DNA of 60,000 bases from Lineus longissimus (taxonomy: Eukaryota; Nemertea; Pilidiophora; Heteronemertea; Lineidae), in assembly GCF_910592395.1 (NCBI RefSeq), contig NC_088324.1, positions 374,001 through 434,000 of the forward strand, in the 5' to 3' direction. Every line of letters starts with the position of its first letter. The first letter of the stretch is position 1. The notes below the pieces were generated by a model. The model was not told the DNA's origin. It worked only from the letters and a program-made list of their open reading frames with translations, and did no database searches. A program made the translations under genes and the position numbers. This document shows positions 46,047-57,600 of the stretch, one piece after another.

Positions 46047-46740
46047 AGACGATACCTGGACAATACCACCTGTGCCAGAGTAATAAATGCGCTAATAACA
46101 TCTCGCCTGGATTTCCAAAACGGTCTTTTGCTCGGATTACCGGGCTGTGAAATCCAGCGCCTTCAAAAAGCACAAAATGCTAGTGCTCGCCTCTTAACCA
46201 GGTCCAAAAAGAGAGAGCACATAACCCCTATTTTAAAATCTCTTCATTGGTTGCCGGTGACATCACGTATCGACTACAAAGTTCTTCTCACAACCCACAA
46301 GGTCATCCATCATGAGGAGAGCCCACAGTATATGAAGGAACTTCTCAGTCTCCGTGCGCCCGGCCGCAGACTTCGGTCCTCGGATGACCCTTGGCTCCTT
46401 GCCATCCCACGTTCAAATGGGGTCTTCGGGGATCGATCTCTGTGTGTCCGGGCCGCGGGGCTGTGGAACGCCCTTCCAAGCTGGTTACGTGATGTCACTG
46501 TGCTAAACACTTTTAAGAGTAAACTCAAAACTCATCTTTTTATCCTAACATATTCAGAGTAGGCCATACATGTTTTAAATATTGATATTTTCCGGATGTT
46601 TTTAAACTGTTTTTTATCCTCATGAAATCACCACTTTTTAATGTACTCATTTAATATTATGTACAGTGCTTAGAAAATGTATGCACCATTATTTTAGCAC
46701 TTTAAATCAAATAAATTATTATTATTATTATTATTATTAT
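46047..46740 (+). mobile_element. 5'-truncated CR1/L2-type LINE insertion
   Basis: Absent from copy 1, giving a clean empty site at 34512-34540. A 4-bp AATC is duplicated (46043-46046, 46741-46744). It encodes the end of a reverse-transcriptase ORF without stops up to TAG at 46560-46562: SRLDFQNGLL, RLQKAQNASARLL, ILKSLHWLPVTSRIDYK, FGDRSLCVRAAGLWNALP, FKSKLKTHLF. The tail is an ATT microsatellite (46718-46740). Confidence 0.92.
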
Positions 46741-47783
46741 AATCGTAAAATCCTTCATCAAAATGTCACGAAAAAATCTATCTTTTCAAATCATGAAGTT
46801 ATTAATCTTAAAATAGAGTGGAATCATGCTCTGGTCACTTCTCTGACTTAAAGAAAGTTCAACAAAAGTTGTGTCTGCTTTCTTGATAATCGCAAAATAT
46901 CAAACATCTGAGATTTTCAATTTTCGAAGATTTTTGTGAGATTTTCTTATCCCCTCAAAATCATAAATGACATTAGGATAATTTAAAGTGATACTATGAT
47001 GTGATTTACAACTTTGTGGAAATACGTCCGTTTTTAATTGTTGATCACAAATGTAAAGCTCAAATTTTCCATTTTTGATTAGATTTATTATAAAATCGCT
47101 GAATGTAAACTACCGCGACCGCAAAAATGTTCATGTTGTGACGTCATCAACGAAAACAGCATCGAAGCGAGCCGTCCGGGCGGGATTAAACCATCAATTT
47201 CTAGAAAATGTGCATTTCGATTCGAAAACCTTACTGATTTATGAGAAAGTGCCGTAGTCATTTTCAAAAACAGCTTAAACATTATATGGTGAAATTTGAC
47301 ACGAGTTACCCTTTAAGGTTCAGAAGACGTCGGGTTGGCTGTGGAAGTGGGAAATGTTCAATGTTAAGATTTGCGAAATTCACAAAATGCTTTCGAAACA
47401 TTCAAAGTGAAGACTTGAAGGGAGGGTATGTTTGTTCTCCCCACAGAATTAGTGTTTCAGAAGCCTGCAGCGTGTTTTCTGATGATTTTTTGGAAGAAGA
47501 ATGTTGTGGCATCAGAAACAGCTTTGAGAGCTGCCAGAATACCAGCGGCCGCCTGGATGCCACCCAACTAATTCTGGATGCCGTCATTGGACGTCCTGCA
47601 TGCTTGTTGATAATCTATAGACCTGCCCATACAAAGAACTATACACCTAATTAAATAAAACTTGAAAACTTTATGTCCTCTTACCTTTTTAAAGTAATTT
47701 CAAACTGTGAGCTTCATCTTGCCTGACATTTATCACTCTCAAATATTATGTTTGGTGATACTTTGTACTTAACCATTGGAAAT

Positions 47784-48477
47784 CCCAGCATTTCTCTTTG
47801 ATAATATTTCAAGTGGTGATATCCTAAGTGAAATATGTGTCGTGACAGGATGTCTGTCAGGGCATGACAAGAACTCTAAGAGCCAGAATCATGACATTTC
47901 ACTGTGGATACTTCTGATAAGACTTCATGACATTATAACGACTAGCATATACCCATGGAGCGGGCAAAGTTGAAATGTAATATACATTAGTTAAATGGGC
48001 ACGATGATTGAGCTGCATTAAATTTCTAACGTTGCTGAAGTTTTATTAAAGGTTAAACACGAAATTAACTGCACTTAGGGACTTTTTGCTGCTATCTACA
48101 TGCAACCCCCAATTGATTGATTGGAGTACGCTATTTTGCACAATGCATTGAGACCAGTGACAGCAGGTCCTGTTCCAAATAAGGCCCTCACATATTAGGC
48201 ATATCACCTACCCACTCCCGTACCCAATGCCACTGTCGGACCAAAGCCAGGCGCATGGAGAGATGCAGAACGCAATTCAAACTGACAACATCAATCATTA
48301 AAGAATAAATCAAAGAGCAAGCGCTGGCCACTGTACACATTTTGTCCATCCTGGCATAACTGTTTATTGATACCCTGACTGCATGTTCCGGTAGGCCAAT
48401 CTGCAGAATTTGCCTTATCACTCAGGTCAGTGTTTCTCGAATAGAACTTAAATAGAACAGGCTAATCATTAATCTCC
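47784..48477. other. Unique sequence after the duplication, no gene recognised
   Basis: Non-repeated sequence starting with CATTTCTCTTTG right after the CCCAG breakpoint. No family resemblance was found in its short frames. Confidence 0.45.
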
Positions 48478-49094
48478 CTTGGTTTTGTAGGTCTTGGGTC
48501 TTGGGTCTTGGTTTTGTAGACACCCACACGGGTGTCTACAAAACCAAGACCTACAAAACCAAGACCCCCCACCTACAAAACCAAGATCTACAAAACCAAG
48601 ACCCATCAACAAACCTACTCCAAACTAGTACCTAGTACCATAGTACCTGCCCAAGAAGTAATTACATTGTTCTTTTTTTTCATTCACCCTAACCCTTTAG
48701 AAAGCTAGGCTATATTATCACGAATACCCTCGAGAGGACTATTTAAGGTATTTTAGCTTTTGTATTATATCCTTACCCCGAGATCCTTATTTTCTTGGAA
48801 AAGCTTAACCAGTGTTAAATGTTCTGAACAGAATCTGAGTACAAAGCATCAAAGAGCTTGTTTATATAGGAGCTTCTGTTTTATTGATAAATTGCAACTT
48901 CCTGCTGAAAAAAGGAGAGATGTAGATGGGGTCTTGGTTTTGTAGCTCTTGGTTTTGTAGATGGGGGGTCTTGGTTTTGTAGGTCTTGGTTTTGTAGGTG
49001 GGGGTCTTGGTTTTGTAGGTCTTGGTTTTGTAGATTGGGGTCTTGGTTTTGTAGGTCTTGGGTCTTGGGTCTTGGTTTTGTAGACACCCGTGCT
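48478..49094. repeat. Inverted arrays of a ~15-bp CTTGGTTTTGTAGGT motif
   Basis: A left cluster (48478-48608) contains a near-perfect palindrome around GACACCC ACAC GGGTGTC. A right cluster (48930-49086) carries at least eight TCTTGGTTTTGTAG copies in the opposite orientation to the inner left copies. Both clusters share GTCTTGGTTTTGTAGACACC. The ~320 bp between them look unique. Confidence 0.8.
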
Positions 49095-49637
49095 GGAAGC
49101 TAATACTGATGTGGCAGGGAGAATATGCGTGAAGTTTGTGTATGCTTTTGAGAATGAGCGGAGCTCTCCAGTCGACGTGCTCTCTGAAAAGTTGTTATTT
49201 ATTCTAAAACCACGAAGATATTCGACGTATGACACCCTCAGTGACACTCTTACGTATGATCCAGACCTACGAAGTCAAAGGTTGCAAGAATTCGACGCAT
49301 TTCCAAGGCCCAATTTTGAAACAAAAATTACCTCCTAAATAGCGGCCACAACGCGCATTATAGTATAGATGTACTTGGTCACAGAGGTCATTTTCATTCA
49401 AAGGTGCCATGAGTTGAAAAGAAATTGGCACAGGGATCAGGCTGTTTGTGTTTATACATATGTGGCCCATCACGTCAATACCAGGCGCATATCGCTCTGA
49501 GTTTGGCAGGTTGAGACGGAGTTCATTTCTCTGTTGTCTACCTGTCGTAAAATCTGAGCACATCAATTTCTTCCTGGTGTCATTTAGGCTCATCTTCTGT
49601 GAGACCTGCACCAGGTTTTGCTGTGATGGGTCACATA

Positions 49638-49815
49638 CAGTAGAACTTCCCATAGTGGACACCTCTCCATTAAGGACACCCTCTATATCAAAGTCACTAG
49701 TTTTGGTCCCAAATTGGGTGTTTCCATTCAATTTGAGCTCTCTAATCAGGACACCTCTTTATTAGGGACAGCACTTGTCAGTCCCTAGGTTGTCCTTAAT
49801 AGAGAGGTTATACTG
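49638..49815. mobile_element. Pogo-like MITE
   Basis: Starts CAGTAGAACTTCCC and ends GAGAGGTTATACTG, an imperfect inverted pair. Internal ACACCTCTCCATTAAGGACA and TCCTTAATAGAGAGG are also inverted. It is ~178 bp, typical of non-autonomous pogo/Tigger relatives. Confidence 0.65.
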
Positions 49816-49864
49816 CATATCCTATTGACTACCAACCAACACAAGTTCTGAATTGTTTTTCCAG

Positions 49865-50102
49865 TTCTGATATAACATCACGTCGCTCCCTGATCATCAG
49901 ATACCTCCAGCAGAGAGGTAACACCACCATCTATGAATACCTTCTATATCAACTAACACAAGCCTTTAACATGGTTTTTCCAGTTCTGATATAACATCAA
50001 GTCGCTCCCCGATCATCAGATACCTCCAGCAGAGAGGTAACACCACCATCTATGAATACCTTCTATATCAACTAACACAAGCCTTTAACATGGTTTTTCC
50101 AG
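49865..50102. repeat. 119-bp repeat carrying a splice acceptor and exon start
   Basis: Two full 119-bp units (49865-49983, 49984-50102) followed by the real exon at 50103. Each unit starts after GTTTTTCCAG and encodes the same RSLIIRYLQQRGNTTIYEY start before leaving into intron-like sequence. The result is three candidate acceptors in series. Confidence 0.88.
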
Positions 50103-50268
50103 TTCTGATATAACATCAAGTCGCTCCCTGATCATCAGATACCTCCAGCAGAGAGGTAACACCACCATCTTTGAATACCGCATGAGTGAGAAGCCGACCG
50201 TGATCCACCTGGCTGAGTATGCGGTCATTTGGAGGAGAGAGATTACACGGAGGAGGCTGGAGAGTTAA
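50103..50268 (+). CDS. Probable terminal exon of an uncertain gene
   Basis: Acceptor TTTTTCCAG at 50102. The frame SLIIRYLQQRGNTTIFEY then MSEKPTVIHLAEYAVIW and a stop TAA at 50266-50268. An AATAAA lies at 50638-50643. RY.QQRGNTT.FE.R.....P.V resembles the CDK5RAP3 segment that should follow the exon ending at 16540 (RFVQKRGN, then YEWR in the human protein from memory). However, the phase does not fit that donor directly, the rest of the exon diverges, and the ankyrin gene would have to sit in a 33-kb intron. It may instead be the last exon of another gene. Identity is unresolved. Confidence 0.45.
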
Positions 50269-50637
50269 GGGTTAAAGTGGTGTTGAGCAACACACCATCA
50301 ATATCATTATTCTGGATGGCAATTTAGGATAGAAGTGTGAAATATAGGGAAATGAAATAATACAGGACTCAGGATAGGTTGTTTTCTTTAAGACCAAAAG
50401 AGTGCTAACTTACTCAACTTTAAAGAGGACTTTAGGCTAGGTTGGAGCTTGGGGGTGAAACTGGTGGTCTTCCTGTTGGGTAATGACCAATTAGCGGACT
50501 GGGTCATGATTGATTCCTCGTACAAGCACAACAGTTTTGATGTAGTGAGAGATAGGAGAGACCCCTATAGGCAACTTTGTGTAACTGTCAAAGAAAAGAA
50601 AGATTCTTAATTTTTAATTCTGTACACATTGTATAAT

Positions 50638-50643
50638 AATAAA
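50638..50643 (+). promoter_or_regulatory. Possible poly(A) signal AATAAA
   Basis: Lies ~370 bp after the stop of the 50103-50268 exon, in an AT-rich stretch. Use is unproven. Confidence 0.4.
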
Positions 50644-52315
50644 TATTTTAACGTATAAGGATGGTCGTTGTCTCAATTATGTATTTGCTCTTCATATTAA
50701 AATGAAACAGAATGTATAATTTACATGACCTGTAGGCCTATCTAAACAATGAGGTCCCAGTGTAATGTGAGTCTTCTCCTATGGAGCCCCGCCCATAGGA
50801 AGCCTCATCGGTTTGGCCGCCGCACATGCGCACCTCCGAGTTAGATAAGAGTACGAGGTGACGACGACCACACCAATATGAGGACGATTCTGTATTACAA
50901 TCTACATGGAACCTACATATCCTAGGAGTTCATGAATAAAGCTAACAGCAGGATTTCATTCTTAACGACCTAATTTTTCAAAGACGAAGTCCCCCGCCCT
51001 TTAAAAATAACAAGAACTAATGAAGATAAAGAATACGTCATTTATCTTGCACTAGCTACCAATTTCTGACCATAGGGGGCTTTTACAAGATAAATCGGCT
51101 CCTATTGGGTAGCTCTCGCTCCTATTGGCTGAGAGTCGCTTGATTTCTGTCATATAATGCCTGGAAAGGTTTAACTTGTGCCTAATAAATTCATGTTTTA
51201 TGAAAATGGTATCTCAATGAGGTCGTTAACCCCCTATAAGACATGCAGGCACCCATTATCGCGCTGTAGCACATCTTGACAGACAAGACCTCGAGACCCC
51301 CTACCCCCCCCCCCCCCCCCGATCCGCGCCTGATGAAACAAGCTCGATCAAATGCAATAGCAAACTTATGAGTTTGAAAGGCAGTCAGTTGGTGTGTTAA
51401 CTGCGAAGAATATCACAGGAACACTTAATAAGATTTCGGAAATCAAGTCAAAACTGCTGCAGCAGAAAGTCATTCCCTAGTGTCTGTGCTTGATTATTCA
51501 ACATATATTTATTGCAATGATAGTCATGCAATGGAGCCGGTGCAGAAGTTTGAGGATAGAATGTCTGGAAACTAATCATTCAATTATCAGACGGTCATCG
51601 CCTCTTTGAACAATATACCATATCCCGTAAGAATACAATAGGGCCGGACGCGTTTTACAGAGGACATTTTCTATTTCTACGCCGGGGATGAACTGCGCAG
51701 TTAGAAATTTCAGTCGCAAGCCAGACTACGTTGTGATTGATTGGTGTGCGGTGTGATTAACGGCTATCATTTGACAAGCATTTCAAAATATGGGCCTATC
51801 GATGGTCTATAGCACAACCACGCTCGATGATTGGCGAGTGGTCCTTTACCGCGAAGATCAGAGCCCTGATAGATGTCAATTACTTCAGCAAAGCCATGAT
51901 TATTCATACAAAGTTTGAGAGCTGACACTGTCAGTGTCAAGTGTGTCGAGGGCGTTGATGGGTGTAACAAGCCCCATACTGAACTTCCAGGACCGCCTCC
52001 CCCACACATTGAGGGTAAAGATGATCAAGCCCGGCTTGGCATGCCAAGGACCAAGCAAGTCCATTATTTGTTTTCGAAGAACCAAAGTTTATGGGTTAGT
52101 GCAGGGAGTTGTAATAAGAATGTCATATCATCATGCGTTACATGTTTACCAGGCGCGACAGTCGGCTTGGCACCAGCAGTGTCACGTCGGAGTGACAGTA
52201 TTATCTATCATTATCATGATATCAAATTACAAAAGGTTGAAAATGGCAGATCGTCTTTAATTCATTAAGCCGCAAGCCTGAGAAATCTTGGTTATAACCA
52301 ATGAAGTTGTCATTG
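50644..52315. other. Intergenic region, no gene recognised
   Basis: Contains a long C run near 51304-51320 and no recognised coding sequence. Frames on both strands near 51900-52270 overlap each other and match nothing known to me. Confidence 0.45.
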
Positions 52316-52866
52316 CTGCCATATCACCTGGTTGCTGCCATATCGCCTGGTTGCTGCCACATTGCTGCCATATCACCTGGTTGCTGCCACATTGCTGCCA
52401 TATCGCCTGATTGCTGCTACATTGCTGCCATATCGCTTGGTTGCTGCCACATTGCTGCCATATCGCCTGGTTGCTGCCACATTGCTGCCATATCGCCTGG
52501 TTGCTGCCACATTGCTGCCATATCGCCTGGTTGCTGCCATATCACCTGGTTGCTGCCACATTGCTGCCATATCGCCTGATTGCTGCCACATTGCTGCCAT
52601 ATCGCTTGGTTGCTGCCACATTGCTGCCATATCGCCTGGTTGCTGCCACATTGCTGCCATATCGCCTGGTTGCTGCCACATTGCTGCCATATCGCCTGGT
52701 TGCTGCCATATCACCTGGTTGCTGCCACATTGCTGCCATATCGCATGATTGCTGCCACATTGCTGCCATATCGCTTGGTTGCTGCCACATTGCTGCCATA
52801 TCGCCTGGTTGCTGCCACATTGCTGCCATATCGCCTGGTTGCTGCCACATTGCTGCCATATCGCCT
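52316..52866. repeat. 30-bp minisatellite with 169-bp higher-order period
   Basis: The basic unit is ATATCGCCTGGTTGCTGCC then ACATTGCTGCC. A shortened 20-bp unit and the variants GCCTGATTG and GCTTGGTTG recur every 169 bp (TATCACCTGG at 52371, 52540 and 52709), giving three higher-order blocks. Open frames on both strands are repeat artefacts. Confidence 0.95.
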
Positions 52867-54012
52867 AGTAGAAGCAGGGTGGTTAAAAAGGGACAACTTG
52901 GGGAGTGGATTTACCTTGTCAGGAGGATGATACCCCTGTTGCCATGTGGCACAACTTGTAGCATCACACTGATGCTGTCTTTTATAATGCGTTTTGCCAG
53001 TGTTGCCGAGGCAGTTTTGGAGCTGGCTTGTCATATTCAGGCACGGCTATGGTTATACCTCGTTCCCGTCATTGTTAATTGTAGTTCACTGATTTTTATC
53101 TCACATGGGTGAGCTTCTGTCATCATGTCTTGTCCGTCGTCTGTCGGTCCGTCGTCTGTCAGCAATAGGGACATTTTTGCTCACTATTGAGTCCAGAAAG
53201 TTAAAACTTGGTGTGAGGATGTCTTATGACAACATGACTTGACACAAAAAAAATCATCACCATTTGACCTTCTTTCTGGGCCTACTTTTCAGGTGTAAGT
53301 AGGTCAGGTCGTAAAACTCATGCAATGTCAGTTATATCAAGAAACCTTCACAGTGTGATCCTCAAAGATGGACAAAGAGCGTATAACATTTTGACTTTCA
53401 CCTAATTTCCAAGGTGAGAAAGGTCAAACTCTGAAATTCCACTGAAATCGACACATTTAACTACTATTTGTCTGAGATTCTTCAACTTTTATATGGAGAC
53501 ACATATTGGGCAGCTGTACAAGTTGACTCAATTTAGGTCAATTGTGACCTAGTTTATCAAGTTCAAAGAGGTCAAACTCTAAAAGTGTCATTGACAGTGC
53601 CACATTTTGTCATATCTAAAAGTCAATTTAACCTCCATATGTCATTTCATCTGCAACTGAATTATTCCCAGGTGAGCACAATATCCCCAGGACGTTTCAT
53701 TTCCTTTTTTGCTTTTTGGAGAAGTCACAGACGGCGCTGCTGGAAGCAATTTTTGTATAAAAATCAAACATATGTCGTATTCATGTTCATGATGTCTCCA
53801 TGTCAGATGAGACTGCATGGATTTTCAGATTTAAAACAAGCACAATTTTTGCAAAACAATTTATTTTCATGAGGCAATACATCTCAAGTAGATCAGTTGC
53901 CCTCAAAATCATTCACATTGGACATTACAACTTTTGACAAGGAAAACAAAACTTGGCAGAAAACAATGCTTGTCGACTGATTGCTGATTGATTAACACAG
54001 TGGTACAGTTGA
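52867..54012. other. Probable dispersed repeat, no gene recognised
   Basis: Begins with GTGAGCTTCTGTCATC and GTCCGTCGTCTGTC motifs, followed by repeated themes of the form 'AGGTCAAACTCT.AAA' (near 53420 and 53570). It looks like a diverged dispersed element, but its borders were not found. Confidence 0.4.
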
Positions 54013-54448
54013 CATAAGTCGTAGTTCCACCTATCATAAAACCTAGTGTTTTTTCAAGACCCGTGTCTTCGGCGTGTGTCAAAAAACCCGGGGCGCACTT
54101 ACACCTATCAGTTGTGTTAGATAATGGTTAATAGCCCCGGCGACAGGTGCGCTGTAGGTTGGGAGCTCTCCTGTGTTTCTTTCCTGTTGGAGGGGGCGCA
54201 ATACCGAGGCAACTACACCGCGCCATCTGTCGCCGGATCTTAGAACTTGCAATTGCCGTGTCTATTCAGATTCCACCTATAAAAAAACCTGTGTTAAACA
54301 CGGGTCTAAATTAGCCCCCGATTAGCCCCATCGAGCTCGATGGGGCTAATAGACACGGGGATTTGACACACGGGTCTATTTAGACATGGCAATTCATAGG
54401 TGTAAGCGCAAAAGACACGGGGATTTGATAGGTGGAAGTACGACTATA
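54013..54448. mobile_element. Foldback element with central perfect palindrome
   Basis: The left end (AAGTCGTAGTTCCACCTATC) and right end (GATAGGTGGAAGTACGACT) are imperfect inverted repeats. Inner GGTGTAAG and ACACGGG motifs are also mirrored. Positions 54322-54349 are a perfect 28-bp palindrome (half-site TTAGCCCCATCGAG). Confidence 0.7.
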
Positions 54449-54656
54449 GAAGTGTTAAGTTACAGGAGTGAGTGATGAGTGGTCAAATTAAACCTCCCTG
54501 CAATGTGACTCACTTTTTTATTGGTGTCATGGTATGCGTGATTTTGCCAGGCAGTGACATCAACCTGTATGCCTGCGTGCTTAACAAACAAGGTGACTAG
54601 AAATAAGTTGTTCACGCTAATTTTGGTGTGCGACATGAAAATTGGCATGGAAGAAG

Positions 54657-57600
54657 TTACTTGCCTTGAATCGGCATGGGAACATCTTCAAATAAAGCAG
54701 CTATCTCCATGGCAACCTTAGCAAGTCCAACACTACTCAGATTTGTTATTATACCAACAACCACACCACTAGGGGGCACTGTTTGACTGCCTTCACCCTC
54801 ACGTGGAAGGATAACCAAGGCACTGGAAGCACCAACAGCTCCACCTGTATGTGAGATATAGAAACGCTGCTCCTGACAACAACCATTCGTCTTCTTCTCA
54901 GGAACAACAGCCCAGCCTAAAGCAAAGTGACCATTCTTATCCCATGAGCACTTGGCCTTCTCATTCACGTCCCAAGTCTTTACTATAGTCTGCCGACTTA
55001 AATATCCTGGAAGGCCTTTTGCTTTGATTATGTCTTTTTCATGATTTACAACCAACTCCTCTGATTTATTAGACATATGAATTCCGGTAGACCGCTCAGA
55101 AAAAAAGTTGTTTGGATGCCATTGGTAACTGTATAAAATAACATTGCCAAACTTTAACAAGTCTCCAACAGTTGAAAGTAATCCACCTCCAGCCCACTTG
55201 TAAGAGTTGTCCACGTATGGTGTATTCATTATTTTACCTTTATTGTTCCTTTCATAAAACCTGAAAAAAGACAATCAGTTCATTATTGAAAAAGTTTAAT
55301 GTAGGCTTTATTCGGGAGCTTTTGGAGATAAAAGTGAAAGGAGACAATCTTGGTAATGATTGCGTGCAGCACTTGCATACATATCATGTATACCATGATG
55401 ACAGTCTAGAGCTTCTACACGGTAAGTGCTTGAATACTGGGTCATGTGGGCAAAGGGATTGAATTCTGAGCCTCAATCAGGGGTCAGTAAGGGTTTAAAA
55501 CAATGTAGAGGGTATAACTAGAAGAGGGAGCATAAAGAAATTTATAGAGGAACTTCTGTGAATTCATTCTCCTTCAACTTTAACCCTTCATGGACATTAT
55601 TTACCACCATCCTGAGCCTTGATTCAGTGGGCTGTGATGTGACCTTATACCAGAAGAAACTACAGCGAAGCCTGGTAAAGATTTTCTTTCGAAAATAGAT
55701 GTAGACTGGCACCCCCAAAGGGGGACTGGGGCAAGGTACGAACACCCCCTTTGGAAAGAAGTCATTGAAATTTTGAGAAGAACATCTTGCCTTGATCTTC
55801 CATAAATCAGCGGCTCGTTTTCATCCAGATACGTCCTCGTCATGCCAAGCTCTTTGAATAAACTACGCAGCATGTCCGGGAATTCCTTCTTAGTGGCGCC
55901 CTCTAACACAGCACTAACAAGCGTCCAAGCGTGGGTTGAGTAGAGGAACTCAGTGCCTGGAAATAAAAAGACAGTCCAGCTCATATTCATATGAACACGT
56001 CAAGCAAAACGTGTCTCCAATGAAATGGTCCAGGGACCATGTGCTCACCTGTTGTCAAAGGACACAAAGGAGAGAGATGTACCCATGGACAACATCATCT
56101 TTGATGTGTGGGTTCAGGGGTACATTTGTAAAAAGATCTGTAGCGAATACAAAACGTGCCATTATTGCCGAACGTTGATCCTGACGGTACACTTTGACCT
56201 CTGTGACCTTGAAAATACATCAAGTCAAGCATCCATATTATATAACACTTTAAATATTTCAGCCAGCTTTGACCATTATCAGAGGAGTTATCACACTTTT
56301 TGTGTTTTCGCATAACGCCCCTGGTAGCCAAATGAGGACTGGTATTAGGCGGCAATTTGGCACATAATTTCCCCCTACCTTAGGATTCATTTGTACAAAG
56401 TTTGGGGTCTGTAGCTAAAGCGGTAACACAACGTGCCACTATTGTCGAATGGTGGTGCCGACAACACAATTTGACCTCTGTGACCTTGAAAAATAGGTCG
56501 AATCAAAAATCTGTATGCCTTAAAAATGTCGGCGAGCTGTGACCATTATTACGGGAGACAAAACACTTCTTGTGTTTTTGTCAAAAGACCCCTGTTGGCC
56601 AAACTGGAAATCATTAGGGGCTACGATTTGGTGTCCAAGTAGCGGTCACCCAGGGGTATATGTGTACCTAGTTTAACTTCCGTAGCTTAAGGGGTTTAGA
56701 AACATGCCCCCATGTCTAACGCCGGATGACTCGCTTTGACAAAGGGTCACAGGTGAGCCAAAACACACTGTACAGTCTCACTCATATAGATATCAACACC
56801 TCCATCATACAATATCTCCCTGCCAAAACACACTGTACAGTCTCACTCATATTGATATCAACACCTCCATCATACAATATCTCCCTGCCAAAACACACTG
56901 TACAGTCTCACTCATATTGATATCAACACCACCATCATACAATATCTCCCTGCCAAAACACACTGTACAGTCTCGCTCATATTGATTGATATCAACACCT
57001 CCATCATACAATATCTCCCTGCCAAAACACACTGTACAGTCTCGCTCATATTGACATCAACACCTCCATCATACAATATCTCCCTGCCAAAAAACACTGT
57101 ACAGTCTCACTCATATTGATATCAACACCTCCATCATACAATATCTCCCTGCCAAAACACACTGTACAGTCTCACTCATATTGACATCAACACCTCCATC
57201 ATACAATATCTCCCTGCCAAAACACACTGTACAGTCTTACTCATATCAACAACACTGAAATTCTGAGACTCTAGGTTCTGCAAAAAGAGGGGACTAAGGT
57301 ATCTCCATTGAAATACAGGGTGGATTGAGAGGTGACATTCGTTTGGAAGTTCCTATCTCAAACCTGCTTAAACCTAGGCCGTTTTCAAGACAAAAATGGT
57401 GTGGAGTCATCTGTTGGTGCAAGGGTGATATGAAGACATCAATGGAAAGGGCCTTGCTCCTTCTTTATCATACATCCAATGAAATATTCATGGCATCATT
57501 AATTATCACATAAAAGCTGATTGTTTCAGGATTACCTTTTTATTGATCCACCCTCTATAACTCTAATTGATTATCTTTTCACAAAAACCAAGGTAAACAC

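Larger units (their letters stand above)
35570..47783. repeat. Tandem segmental duplication, copy 2 (12214 bp with inserts)
   Basis: Direct repeat of 27594-35569. Extra sequence only in copy 2: 35924-38795 (TIR-bounded array), 42518-42613 (96 bp), about 43683-44322 (palindromic insert) and 46047-46740 (LINE). Copy 1 has 26 extra bases near 31107-31132. Confidence 0.95.

Noticed and set aside
49090-49338. Plus-strand 82-residue frame starting LEANTDVAG
   Set aside because: No splice sites or family resemblance to support it as an exon, though it is not obviously repetitive either.
52301-53112. Frames on both strands rich in HCCHIAWLLP or MAAMWQQPGD
   Set aside because: Products of the 30-bp satellite in several phases; no start or splice support.
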